NCBI RefSeq assembly: GCF_014651135.1
Contig: NZ_BMWH01000009.1
Location: forward strand, 1-64,000
Length of the DNA stretch: 64,000 nucleotides
Source: Streptomyces echinoruber
GTDB taxonomy: Bacteria > Actinomycetota > Actinomycetes > Streptomycetales > Streptomycetaceae
Reading direction: 5' to 3'
The position numbers and the translations under genes were made by a program. Every line of letters starts with the position of its first letter. Positions within the stretch are counted from its first letter, which is position 1. The notes under the pieces were generated by a model. That model was not told the DNA's origin. It did no database searches and saw only the letters and a list, made by a program, of their open reading frames with translations. Shown here one piece after another: positions 45,675-54,415 of the stretch.

Positions 45675-46898
45675 ATGGGATTCCACGTCGACTCCGAGAC
45701 CGGGCGGCTGCGCCGCGTCATCCTGCACCGGCCGGACCTCGAACTCAAAAGGCTCACCCCCAGCAACAAGGACGCCCTGCTCTTCGACGACGTGCTGTGG
45801 GTGCGCCGGGCGCGCGCCGAGCACGACGGGTTCGCCGACGTGCTGCGCGACCGCGGGGTCACGGTCCACCTCTTCGGGGAGCTGCTCGCCGAGACCCTGG
45901 ACGTGCCGGAGGCCCGGACCCTGATCCTGGACCGGGTCTTCGACGAGAAGGAGTACGGCCCGCTCGCCACCGACCACCTGCGCGCCGTCTTCGAGGCGCT
46001 GCCCGCGCGGGAGCTGGCCGAGGCGCTGGTCGGCGGGATGACGAAGCGGGAGTTCCTGGACGCGTACGAGGAGCCGGTGTCCGTGCGCTTCCACGCCATG
46101 GAGCTGGACGAGTTCCTGCTGGACCCGCTGCCCAACCACCTGTTCACCCGGGACACCTCCGCCTGGATCTACGACGGGGTGGCCATCAACGCGATGCGCT
46201 GGCCGGCCCGGCAGCGGGAGACGGTGCACTTCGAGGCGATCTACCGCCACCACCCCCTCTTCCGCGACCAGTCCTTCCACATCTGGTCCGAGGGCCAGGC
46301 CGACTACCCGTCCACGATCGAGGGCGGCGACGTGCTGGTCATCGGCAACGGCGCCGTCCTGATCGGCATGAGCGAGCGCACCACGCCGCAGGCCGTGGAG
46401 ATGCTCGCGCACAAGCTGTTCGCCGCCGGGTCGGCGACCACGATCGTCGCGCTCGACATGCCCAAGCGCCGTGCCTTCATGCACCTGGACACGGTGATGA
46501 CGATGGTCGACGGCGACACCTTCACCCAGTACGCCGGCCTCGGCATGCTCCGCTCGTACACCATCGAGCCGGGCGTGGGCGAGAAGGAGCTGAAGGTCAC
46601 CGACCACCCGCCGGAGCACATGCACCGCGCGATCGCCGCCGCCCTCGGCCTGAGCGAGATCCGGGTGCTCACCGCCACCCAGGACGTGCACGCGGCCGAG
46701 CGCGAGCAGTGGGACGACGGCTGCAATGTGCTCGCCGTCGAACCCGGTGTCGTCGTCGCCTACGAACGCAACGCCACCACCAACACCCACCTGCGCAAGC
46801 AGGGCATCGAGGTCATCGAGATCCCGGGCAGCGAGCTGGGGCGGGGCAGGGGCGGCCCGCGCTGCATGAGCTGTCCGGTGGAGCGGGACGCCGTATGA
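45675..46898 (+). CDS. arcA: Arginine deiminase
   Basis: 407 residues, normal length, from ATG 45675 with AGGA upstream. The catalytic Cys lies in the terminal [10 protein letters not shown], with the catalytic His and Glu in [12 protein letters not shown] and the substrate-binding NHLFTRDTS and EGGDVLVIG segments. It hydrolyses arginine to citrulline and ammonia in the cytoplasm. It is followed by ornithine carbamoyltransferase and an APC permease, so the three form an arginine-deiminase-type module. No carbamate kinase gene is present here. Confidence 0.95.
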   Translation: MGFHVDSETGRLRRVILHRPDLELKRLTPSNKDALLFDDVLWVRRARAEHDGFADVLRDRGVTVHLFGELLAETLDVPEARTLILDRVFDEKEYGPLATDHLRAVFEALPARELAEALVGGMTKREFLDAYEEPVSVRFHAMELDEFLLDPLPNHLFTRDTSAWIYDGVAINAMRWPARQRETVHFEAIYRHHPLFRDQSFHIWSEGQADYPSTIEGGDVLVIGNGAVLIGMSERTTPQAVEMLAHKLFAAGSATTIVALDMPKRRAFMHLDTVMTMVDGDTFTQYAGLGMLRSYTIEPGVGEKELKVTDHPPEHMHRAIAAALGLSEIRVLTATQDVHAAEREQWDDGCNVLAVEPGVVVAYERNATTNTHLRKQGIEVIEIPGSELGRGRGGPRCMSCPVERDAV

Positions 46899-46916
46899 GC
46901 GCCCGGCACCCACCCT

Positions 46917-46951
46917 GTCGCATAGAAATGCTGGCCGTCGTATAGAATTCC
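46917..46951. promoter_or_regulatory. Candidate ArgR operator (two half-similar AT-rich sites)
   Basis: GTCGCATAGAAATGC (46917-46931) and GTCGTATAGAATTCC (46937-46951) are 20 bases apart, about two helical turns. The first contains GCAT-AGAA-ATGC. ArgR boxes are AT-rich dyads of this general size, and the site lies between arcA and argF. The match to the consensus is loose. Confidence 0.45.
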
Positions 46952-46997
46952 ATGGGTTCGTTCCGCAGACCCGTGTCCCCCTACCCAGGAGCGCCCC

Positions 46998-48005
46998 ATG
47001 GCGACAGTCCCGACCGCCCTCGCCGGCCGCCCCTTCCTCAAGGAGCTCGACTTCACCGCGGAGGAGTTCCGCGGCCTGGTCGAGCTGGCCGCCGAGCTGA
47101 AGGCCGCCAAGAAGGCCGGGACCGAGACGCCGTACCTGCGCGGGAAGAACATCGCGCTGATCTTCGAGAAGACCTCGACCCGCACCCGCTGCGCCTTCGA
47201 GGTCGCCGCCGCCGACCAGGGCGCCCGCACCACCTACCTGGACCCCTCCGGCTCGCAGATCGGCCACAAGGAGTCCGTGAAGGACACCGCGCGCGTCCTG
47301 GGGCGGATGTACGACGCCATCCAGTACCGCGGCGACAGCCAGCGGAAGGTGGAGGAGCTCGCGGCGTACGCCGGCGTGCCCGTCTACAACGGGCTCACCG
47401 ACGACTGGCACCCCACCCAGATGCTCGCCGACGTGCTCACCATGACCGAGCACCGCGCCGGGCCGCTGGAGGAGACCGCCTTCGCCTACCTCGGCGACGC
47501 CCGCTTCAACATGGGCAACTCCTACCTGGTCACCGGCGCCCTGCTCGGCATGGACGTGCGCATCGTCGCGCCCAAGAGCTACTGGCCCGCCCAGGAGGTC
47601 GTCGACCGCGCCCAGGAGCTCGCCGCCGGCAGCGGCGCCCGCATCACCCTCACCGAGGACGTCGCCGAGGGCGTGGCCGGCGCCGACTTCGTCGCCACGG
47701 ACGTGTGGGTGTCGATGGGCGAGCCGAAGGAGGTGTGGGGCGAGCGCATCGCCGCCCTCGCGCCGTACGCGGTGACCATGGACGTGCTGCGCGCCACCGG
47801 CAACCCGGACGTGAAGTTCCTGCACTGCCTGCCCGCCTTCCACGACCTGGGCACGGAGATCGGCCGCGAGATCCACGAGGCCCACGGCCTGGAGTCCCTG
47901 GAGGTGACGGACGAGGTGTTCGAGTCGGCGCACTCCGTCGTCTTCGACGAGGCCGAGAACCGTCTGCACACCATCAAGGCGGTCCTGGTCGCCACCCTCG
48001 CCTGA
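46998..48005 (+). CDS. argF: Ornithine carbamoyltransferase
   Basis: 335 residues. The family motifs are all visible: carbamoyl-phosphate site STRTR in [15 protein letters not shown] (about 55-59), ornithine-side [11 protein letters not shown], and the HCLPAFHD segment near residue 273. It transfers a carbamoyl group between carbamoyl phosphate and ornithine to give citrulline, or runs in reverse in the deiminase pathway (ArcB role). Its position after arcA and before an APC permease favours the catabolic role; the sequence alone cannot separate ArgF from ArcB. The ATG has AGGAG upstream. Confidence 0.95.
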   Translation: MATVPTALAGRPFLKELDFTAEEFRGLVELAAELKAAKKAGTETPYLRGKNIALIFEKTSTRTRCAFEVAAADQGARTTYLDPSGSQIGHKESVKDTARVLGRMYDAIQYRGDSQRKVEELAAYAGVPVYNGLTDDWHPTQMLADVLTMTEHRAGPLEETAFAYLGDARFNMGNSYLVTGALLGMDVRIVAPKSYWPAQEVVDRAQELAAGSGARITLTEDVAEGVAGADFVATDVWVSMGEPKEVWGERIAALAPYAVTMDVLRATGNPDVKFLHCLPAFHDLGTEIGREIHEAHGLESLEVTDEVFESAHSVVFDEAENRLHTIKAVLVATLA

Positions 48006-48101
48006 GCCCCGCCGGCCGGCCCGGCCGCACCCCGTCCCGACCGGTGGCCCGGACCCACCCCGTCCACGGCCGCCGCGCGACGGCACCCCGTCGCGCCCGC
48101 A

Positions 48102-48208
48102 CCACCGGAAAGCCACCGGAAAGCCACCGGAAGCCACCGGAAAGCCACCGGGAACGAGCACCACCCGCATGCCCGTACCACCAGAAACGAGCACCACCCG
48201 CATGCCCG
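48102..48208 (+). repeat. 11-base tandem repeats and a duplicated start region before the permease
   Basis: CCACCGGAAAG is repeated four and a half times at 48102-48151. It is followed by two in-frame copies, 33 bases apart, of AACGAGCACCACCCGCATGC (48153 and 48186), each carrying an ATG. The permease therefore has two start codons in near-identical context. Confidence 0.85.
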
Positions 48209-49644
48209 CATTCCGCACCAAGTCCCCCGCCCTTCTCCTCGCCGAGGCCGGAACCGACCGCGCGGGCCACGGCCTGCGGCGGACGATGGGGTTGTTCCAG
48301 CTCATCTGCTTCGGCGTCGGCGCGATCGTCGGCACCGGCATCTTCGTCGGCCTGTCCGACTCGGTCGCCCAGGCCGGGCCCGCCGTCGTCGTCTCCTTCG
48401 TCCTCGCCGCCGTCACCTGCGTGCTGACCGCGTTCTCCTTCGCCGAGCTGGGCGGCGCCCTCCCGGTCTCCGGCTCCTCCTACTCCTTCGCCTACGCCGG
48501 CCTCGGCGAGACGGCCGCCTTCCTCGTCGGCTGGTGCCTGCTGCTGGAGTACGGCGTGTCGGTGTCCGCGGTCGCGGTCGGCTGGAGCCAGTACGTCGAC
48601 GAGCTGCTGCACAGCCTCACCGGCCTGTCCCTGCCCGCCGCGCTCACCGCCGGCCCCGGCGACGGCGGCGTCGTCAACCTGCCCGCGGTGCTGGTCATCG
48701 CCCTGGCCGCGGTCCTGCTGGTGCGGGGGGTGCGGGAGAGCGCCCGGGCCACGGCCGCGATGGCGGTGCTGAAGCTGGCGATCCTCGCCGCGTTCTGCGC
48801 CATCGGGTTCAGCGCCTTCCAGGACGGCAACCTCACCCCCTTCGCGCCGGCCGGGCTCGGCGGCGTCGGCGCCGGCACCACGGCCGCGTTCTTCTCCTAC
48901 ATCGGCTTCGACGCGATCACCACGGCCGGAGAGGAGGCCAAGGACCCGCGCCGGCACGTTCCGGTCGCCATCCTGGTGTGCATGGGCGTGGTCACCCTGC
49001 TGTACTGCGCGGTCGCCCTCGCCGCGATCGGCGCCGTCGGCGGCGACCGGGTCGGCGGCCGGCCCGCCGCGCTGTCGTACGTCGTCAACGAGGTCACCGG
49101 CTCCTCGGTCGGCGGCGGGGTGGTCGCCTTCGGCGCGGTCGTCGCGATCGCCTCGGTGGTGCTGGCCGTGCTCTACGGCCAGACGCGCATCCTGATGTCG
49201 ATGTCCCGGGACGGGCTGGTCCCGCGCGTCTTCGAGCGGGTCTCGCCGCGCACGGCCACGCCGGTGGCGGGCACGGTGCTCGTCGCGGTGGTCTTCGCCC
49301 TGCCGGCCGCCTTCGCCTCGCTGGACGCCGTGGTCGGCCTGTGCACCATCGGCACGCTCGCCACCATGGCCGCCGTCAACGTGGCCGTGATCGCGCTGCG
49401 CCGCCGCGAGCCGGGCCTGGCGCGTACCTTCCGGGTGCCGCTGTACCCGGTGGTGCCGCTGCTGGCCACCGGCTGCTGCCTGTACCTGATGTACGAGACG
49501 GGCGGCGCGGCCTGGATCCAGTTCGCCGTGTTCCTCGCGGCCGGGCTGGCGGTGTACGCCGGCTACGGCCGCCGCCACTCGCGGCTGGCCCGGGGCGCGG
49601 CTACTCCGGCGGGCGTCGCCGAGAAGGCGGAAGCGGCAGTCTGA
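48169..49644 (+). CDS. APC-family amino acid permease
   Basis: 491 residues from ATG 48169; ATG 48202, 11 codons on, is the alternative. About 12 membrane helices are visible. The cationic-amino-acid-transporter signature GVGAIVGTGIFVGL is in helix 1, and SYIGFDAITTAGEEAKDP is in the helix 6 region. Its place after arcA and argF suggests transport of arginine, ornithine or citrulline, perhaps as an exchanger; that is inference. The last 44 bases overlap the convergent ATPase gene. Confidence 0.9.
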   Translation: MPVPPETSTTRMPAFRTKSPALLLAEAGTDRAGHGLRRTMGLFQLICFGVGAIVGTGIFVGLSDSVAQAGPAVVVSFVLAAVTCVLTAFSFAELGGALPVSGSSYSFAYAGLGETAAFLVGWCLLLEYGVSVSAVAVGWSQYVDELLHSLTGLSLPAALTAGPGDGGVVNLPAVLVIALAAVLLVRGVRESARATAAMAVLKLAILAAFCAIGFSAFQDGNLTPFAPAGLGGVGAGTTAAFFSYIGFDAITTAGEEAKDPRRHVPVAILVCMGVVTLLYCAVALAAIGAVGGDRVGGRPAALSYVVNEVTGSSVGGGVVAFGAVVAIASVVLAVLYGQTRILMSMSRDGLVPRVFERVSPRTATPVAGTVLVAVVFALPAAFASLDAVVGLCTIGTLATMAAVNVAVIALRRREPGLARTFRVPLYPVVPLLATGCCLYLMYETGGAAWIQFAVFLAAGLAVYAGYGRRHSRLARGAATPAGVAEKAEAAV

Positions 49645-50095
49645 ACCACACCGCCTTGCCCGATTCGGTGGGGCGGTGGCCGCAGGACGAGCTGAGGGTG
49701 CGGATCAGCAGCAGGCCCCGCCCGTGCTCCTGCCAGGGGTCGGGCTCGGTGTCCGGGGGGCGGGTGAGGTTGCCGGGCGGCGCCGGGTCGGGGTCGTGCA
49801 CCTCGACGTGGCAGCCGGTCGGCAGCAGTTCCACGACCAGCCGGATGGGGGCCTCGCCGGAGGTGTGCTCCACGGCGTTGGCCACCAGCTCCGCCGTCAG
49901 CAGCTCGGCGGTGTCGCTGTCGGCCGCGTGCTCCAGCTCCGTCAGGGCGGTGCGGACCAGGGCGCGGGCCACGGGCACGGCCGCGGTGGTGTGCGGCAGC
50001 GCGACGCGCCAGGACGGCGGGGACGCCACGCAGTGCCCCGGTGAGGGGTGGTGGCCGGATGCCGGGCAGGCGGGGGCGGCGGGGCGTTCGTCCAA
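49601..50095 (-). CDS. Anti-sigma-factor-like ATP-binding protein (RsbW type)
   Basis: 164 residues from TTG 50095. It has the GHKL ATPase boxes of the RsbW/SpoIIAB family: N-box LLTAELVANAVEHT and G1-like VEVHDPDPAPP, then EHGRGLLLIRTLS. Streptomycetes hold many of these single-domain proteins that partner sigma factors or antagonists, but the partner is not adjacent. A Cys/His/Pro-rich N-terminal tail of about 30 residues precedes the domain. It overlaps the 3' end of the permease gene by 44 bases. Confidence 0.88.
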   Translation of the reverse strand: MDERPAAPACPASGHHPSPGHCVASPPSWRVALPHTTAAVPVARALVRTALTELEHAADSDTAELLTAELVANAVEHTSGEAPIRLVVELLPTGCHVEVHDPDPAPPGNLTRPPDTEPDPWQEHGRGLLLIRTLSSSCGHRPTESGKAVWFRLPLPPSRRRPPE

Positions 50096-50312
50096 GGCGG
50101 GTCCGTTCGTGGCGCAGCGGGCCCCGCCGTCCGCCGGCGGGCCGTCCTGCTGTCAACAAGGGGATCGTACGGGGGCCTACCCGGCCCGGCGCCCCACCCC
50201 ACCGCCGCGCTCCCGTCGTTGCCGCACGAGGAACAGGTTGCGGCCGTTTCGTTACCGATGTGACGGATGGTGACCGGCCGCCTGCCGGGCGCACCGGGTG
50301 TGTCGCGCGCTC

Positions 50313-50342
50313 GTGACGACCGTCACAACTCAGTGATAGCTT
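50313..50342 (+). promoter_or_regulatory. Leaderless promoter with GTGAC-N4-GTCAC operator
   Basis: GTGACG (50313-50318) as -35 and TAGCTT (50337-50342) as -10 are 18 bases apart. The -10 ends seven bases before the ATG at 50350, and no Shine-Dalgarno sequence is present, so the mRNA should be leaderless. The -35 is one arm of the dyad GTGACGACCGTCAC. The same motif occurs in the other promoter of this cluster (56176). Confidence 0.6.
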
Positions 50343-50349
50343 CGACGGT

Positions 50350-51177
50350 ATGAGTCCCTTCACCGGCTCCGCCGCCCGCACCTCCCACTGGCGGCACCTG
50401 CGCGTCGCCCTCGACGACGGCGTCGCCACCGTCACCCTGGCCCGCCCCGAGAAGCTCAACGCGCTCACCTTCGGCGCCTACGCCGACCTGCGCGACCTGC
50501 TCGCCGAACTGGCCCGCGAGAGGGCGGTGCGCGCGCTGGTGCTGGCGGGGGAGGGGCGCGGCTTCTGCTCCGGCGGCGATGTCGACGAGATCATCGGCGC
50601 CACCCTGGCCATGGACACCGCGCAGCTGCTCGACTTCAACCGGATGACCGGGCAGGTCGTGCGGGCCGTGCGCGAGTGCCCCTTCCCGGTGGTCGCCGCC
50701 GTGCACGGCGTGGCCGCCGGCGCCGGTGCCGTCCTCGCCCTGGCCGCGGACTTCCGCGTCGCCGACCCCCGGGCCCGCTTCGCCTTCCTCTTCACCCGGG
50801 TCGGCCTCTCCGGCGGCGACATGGGCGCCGCCTACCTGCTGCCCCGCGTCGTCGGCCTCGGCCACGCCACCCGCCTGCTGATGCTCGGCGAGCCGGTCCA
50901 CGCGCCCGAGGCCGAACGCATCGGCCTGATCAGCGAACTCACCGGCGAGGGCCGCGCCGACGAGGCCGCCCACGCCCTGGCCCGCCGCCTCGCCGACGGC
51001 CCGGCCCTCGCCCACGCCCAGACCAAGGCGCTGCTGACGGCCGAGCTGGACATGCCGCTGGCCGCCGCCGTGGAACTCGACGCCGCCACCCAGGCCCTGC
51101 TGATGAACGGCGAGGACTACGCCGAGTTCCACGCGGCCTTCACCGAGCAGCGGCCGCCCAGGTGGCGGGGACGATGA
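50350..51177 (+). CDS. Enoyl-CoA hydratase/isomerase family protein
   Basis: 275 residues of the crotonase fold. The oxyanion-hole segments are GEGRGFCSGGDVDEI (about 73-87) and HGVAAGAGAVLALAADF (about 119-135). A typical acid residue follows in the helix after RVGLSGGDMGAAYLLPR. It should hydrate, isomerise or hydrolyse a ring-derived CoA ester made by the fused flavoenzyme encoded immediately downstream, whose start overlaps its stop by four bases. Confidence 0.9.
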   Translation: MSPFTGSAARTSHWRHLRVALDDGVATVTLARPEKLNALTFGAYADLRDLLAELARERAVRALVLAGEGRGFCSGGDVDEIIGATLAMDTAQLLDFNRMTGQVVRAVRECPFPVVAAVHGVAAGAGAVLALAADFRVADPRARFAFLFTRVGLSGGDMGAAYLLPRVVGLGHATRLLMLGEPVHAPEAERIGLISELTGEGRADEAAHALARRLADGPALAHAQTKALLTAELDMPLAAAVELDAATQALLMNGEDYAEFHAAFTEQRPPRWRGR

Positions 51178-53495
51178 AGGTCGCCGTCATCGGCGGCGGC
51201 CCCGGCGGCCTGTACGCCGCCGCGCTGCTCAAACGCCTCGATCCGGCCCGCGAGATCACCGTCTGGGAGCGCAACGCCCCCGACGACACCTTCGGCTTCG
51301 GCGTCGTGCTGTCCGACGAGACCCTCGGCGGCATCGAGCACGCCGACCCCGCCGTCCACGCCGCCCTGCAGCGGGAGTTCGTCCGCTGGGACGCCATCGA
51401 CATCGTGCACCGGGGCGTGCGGCAGACCTCCGGCGGCCACGGCTTCGCCGCCCTCGGCCGGCGCCGACTGCTGCGCATCCTGCACGAGCGGTGCCGCTCG
51501 CTCGGCGTCGACCTGCGCTTTCGCACCCTCGCGCCGGACCCGGGCGAGCTGGCCCGCACCCACGACCTGGTCGTCGCCGCGGACGGCGTGCACAGCGGCA
51601 CCCGGGCGGCGTACGCGCACGTCTTCCGCCCGTCCGTCACCACGCACCGCTGCCGCTACATCTGGCTCGCCGCCGACCTCGCCTTCGACGCGTTCCGCTT
51701 CGAGATCGCCGAGACCGAACACGGCGTGATGCAGCTGCACGGCTACCCCTACGCCCGCCCGTCCCCCGGCCACCACCCCGCGACGAGGCCCCGCGGGCCG
51801 CGGCACCGGCCCGGCGCGTCCACGGTGATCGTCGAGATGCGCGAGGAGGTGTGGCGGGCGGCCGGCTTCGACACGCTGAGCACGCGGGAATCGGTCGAGC
51901 GCTGCGCGAAGATCTTCGCCGACGCCCTCGACGGACGGCCCCTGCGCTCCAACGCCTCGACGTGGACGAGGTTCCGCACGGTCGTCAACGACCGCTGGTC
52001 GCACGGCAACGTCGTCCTCCTCGGCGACGCCGCCCACACCGCCCACTTCTCCATCGGCTCCGGCACCAAACTCGCCGTCGAGGACGCCCTCGCCCTGGCC
52101 GCGTGCCTGCGGGAGCACGACGGCCTGGATCAGGCGCTGACGGCCTACGAACAGGAGCGCCGGCCGGTCGTCGCCTCCACCCAGCGCGCCGCCCGCGCCA
52201 GCCTGGAGTGGTTCGAGGACCTCGCCCTCTACGTCCGCCAGCCGCCCCGCCGGTTCGCCTTCAACCTGCTCACCCGCAGCCGCCGCGTCACCCACGGCAA
52301 CCTCCGCCTGCGCGACGCGCGCTTCACCGAGTCCGTGGAGCGCGAGTTCGGCTGCCCGCCGGGCACCCCGCCCATGTTCACGCCGCTGCGGCTGCGCGAC
52401 CTGACCCTGCGCAACCGCGTCGTCGTCTCCCCGATGGACATGTACTCGGCCGTCGACGGCGTCCCGGGCGACTTCCACCTCGTCCACCTCGGCGCCCGCG
52501 CCCTCGGCGGCGCAGGGCTGGTGATGACCGAGATGGTGTGCGTCAGCCCCGAGGGCCGCATCACCCCCGGCTGCGCCGGCCTGTACGACGGCCGCCACAC
52601 CCAGGCCTGGCGGCGCATCACCGACTTCGTGCACACCCACGCGCCGGGCACCGCGCTCGGCGTGCAGCTCGGCCACTGCGGCCGCAAGGGCTCCACCAAG
52701 CCGATGTGGGAGGGCCTCGACGAACCCCTCGACACGGGCAACTGGCCGCTGGTGGCCGCCTCCCCGCTGCCGTACACGCCGCGCAGCCAGACCCCGCGCG
52801 CACTCACCCGCGCCCAACTGACCGACATCCGCGAACAGTTCACCGCCGCCGCGCAGCGCGCCGCCCGCGCCGGGTTCGACCTGCTGGAACTGCACTGCGC
52901 CCACGGCTACCTGCTCTCCGGCTTCCTCTCCCCGCTCACCAACCGCCGCACCGACGCCTACGGCGGCTGCCTGGAGCGACGGCTGCGCTTCCCGCTGGAG
53001 GTCTTCGACGCCGTACGCGCCGCCTGGCCCCCGGAGCGGCCGATGACGGTGCGGATCTCCGCGACCGACTGGGCCGAGGGCGGGACGAGCGCCGAGGACG
53101 CGGTGGAGATCGCGCGGGCCTTCGCCGCGCACGGCGCCGACGCGATCGACGTGTCGACGGGACAAGTGGTGTCCGAGGAACGGCCGGAATTCGGGCGCTC
53201 GTACCAGACGCCGTTCGCCGACCGCATCCGGCAGCAGACCGGGACACCGGTGATCGCGGTCGGCGCGATCTCCTCCTGGGACGACGTCAACTCCCTGCTG
53301 CTGGCCGGGCGGGCCGACCTGTGCGCGCTGGCCCGCCCGCACCTGTACGACCCGCACTGGACGCTGCACGCGGCCGCCGAGCAGGGCTACACCGGTCCGG
53401 GCGCCGTCTGGCCGGCGCCGTACCGCGCGGGCAGCAGGCGCCCGCCCACCGGCCGTACGGACGCCCCCAAACCCCGCCTTTCCTTGGGGAGTTGA
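51174..53495 (+). CDS. Fused flavin monooxygenase / old-yellow-enzyme reductase for aryl-CoA
   Basis: 773 residues from ATG 51174. The first half (1-395) is a class A flavin monooxygenase: GGGPGGLYAA near the start, LVVAADGVHSGTR near 139, and GDAAHTAHFSIGSG near 283. The second half (about 400-745) is an old-yellow-enzyme barrel: PMFTPLRLRDLTLRNR, then LGVQLGHCGRKG and DLLELHCAHGYLLSGFLSP. This arrangement matches salicylyl-CoA 5-hydroxylase/oxidoreductase and the 2-aminobenzoyl-CoA monooxygenase/reductase of Azoarcus evansii. It hydroxylates and then reduces the aromatic CoA ester, removing aromaticity. Two activities in one chain are expected. Confidence 0.92.
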   Translation: MKVAVIGGGPGGLYAAALLKRLDPAREITVWERNAPDDTFGFGVVLSDETLGGIEHADPAVHAALQREFVRWDAIDIVHRGVRQTSGGHGFAALGRRRLLRILHERCRSLGVDLRFRTLAPDPGELARTHDLVVAADGVHSGTRAAYAHVFRPSVTTHRCRYIWLAADLAFDAFRFEIAETEHGVMQLHGYPYARPSPGHHPATRPRGPRHRPGASTVIVEMREEVWRAAGFDTLSTRESVERCAKIFADALDGRPLRSNASTWTRFRTVVNDRWSHGNVVLLGDAAHTAHFSIGSGTKLAVEDALALAACLREHDGLDQALTAYEQERRPVVASTQRAARASLEWFEDLALYVRQPPRRFAFNLLTRSRRVTHGNLRLRDARFTESVEREFGCPPGTPPMFTPLRLRDLTLRNRVVVSPMDMYSAVDGVPGDFHLVHLGARALGGAGLVMTEMVCVSPEGRITPGCAGLYDGRHTQAWRRITDFVHTHAPGTALGVQLGHCGRKGSTKPMWEGLDEPLDTGNWPLVAASPLPYTPRSQTPRALTRAQLTDIREQFTAAAQRAARAGFDLLELHCAHGYLLSGFLSPLTNRRTDAYGGCLERRLRFPLEVFDAVRAAWPPERPMTVRISATDWAEGGTSAEDAVEIARAFAAHGADAIDVSTGQVVSEERPEFGRSYQTPFADRIRQQTGTPVIAVGAISSWDDVNSLLLAGRADLCALARPHLYDPHWTLHAAAEQGYTGPGAVWPAPYRAGSRRPPTGRTDAPKPRLSLGS

Positions 53496-53573
53496 GCGGC
53501 ACCGGCCCGCGCGCCGGCGGCGGGAGGGCGACGGGAAGCCGGCGGAAGGCCGGTGGGAGGCCGGTGGGAGGCG

Positions 53574-54386
53574 TCACACGCCGACGAAGGCCGCCCCCGC
53601 GTCCCGCAGACGCGCGTGCAGCGCCTGGAAGACGGCCGCCGAGCGGGCGCCGGGCCAGTCGGCGGGCAGCAGGCGGGCGGGCAGGCCGGGGTCGGCGTAG
53701 GGCAGGCGGCGCCAGGAGTCCAGGGCGAGGAGGTAGTCGCGGTAGGCGTCCTGCGGCGGGGTGTCCGGGCGCCGCTCCCAGGCGCGCAGGACGGGCGCGT
53801 GCCGTTCCAGGAACGCCTCGTGCTGCTGGGCGATCGCCGCCAGGTCCCACCAGCGGGCGACCGCGTCCGCGGTGGGCGTGAAGCCCAGGTGCTCGCCATG
53901 GAAGAGGTCCACGTACGCCTCCAGGCGCAGCCGCTGCAGGGCGTGCCGGGTCTCGTCGTACAGGCGGGCCGGGGCGATCCACACGCCGGGGGCCGCGGTG
54001 CCGAAGCCGAGGGAGGCCAGCCGGGAGCGCAGCACGTGCCGCCGCTGCCGCTCCGACTCCGGCACGGAGAACACCGCGAGCACCCAGCCCTCGTCCGCGG
54101 CGGGCGCCGCGGCGTAGATGCGGCGGTCGCCGTCGTCGAGCACCTGCCGTGCGTCGCGGGAGAGTTCGTACCCGGCCGTGCCCTGCGCCGTGCGGGCCGG
54201 CAGCAGCAGCCCGCGCCGCTTCAGCCGGGACACCGCCGAGCGGACCGAGGGCGCGTCCACCCCGACCGCGGCCAGCAGCCGGATCAGCTCGGCGACGGGC
54301 ACCGGGCCCGGCCAGGAGCGGCCGTAGGCGCCGTAGAGCGTGACGATGAGAGACCGGGGGGCGTGCTGCTCGGACACGTTGATCAT
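53574..54386 (-). CDS. PaaX-family transcriptional regulator
   Basis: 270 residues with the PaaX layout: an N-terminal winged helix (SLIVTLYGAYGR, VDAPSVRSAVSRLKRRGLL) and a C-terminal ligand domain ending near LDSWRRLPYADPGLPARLLPADWPG. PaaX proteins are repressors released by aryl-CoA thioesters. It lies directly downstream of the aryl-CoA ligase, 29 bases apart, in the same operon. It is the natural candidate for binding the shared GTGAC-N4-GTCA sites. The ATG at 54386 lacks an obvious Shine-Dalgarno; GTG 54377 is possible. Confidence 0.93.
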   Translation of the reverse strand: MINVSEQHAPRSLIVTLYGAYGRSWPGPVPVAELIRLLAAVGVDAPSVRSAVSRLKRRGLLLPARTAQGTAGYELSRDARQVLDDGDRRIYAAAPAADEGWVLAVFSVPESERQRRHVLRSRLASLGFGTAAPGVWIAPARLYDETRHALQRLRLEAYVDLFHGEHLGFTPTADAVARWWDLAAIAQQHEAFLERHAPVLRAWERRPDTPPQDAYRDYLLALDSWRRLPYADPGLPARLLPADWPGARSAAVFQALHARLRDAGAAFVGV

Positions 54387-54415
54387 CTTAAGTCGATCGG
54401 CTCAGGCCGCTGGCA

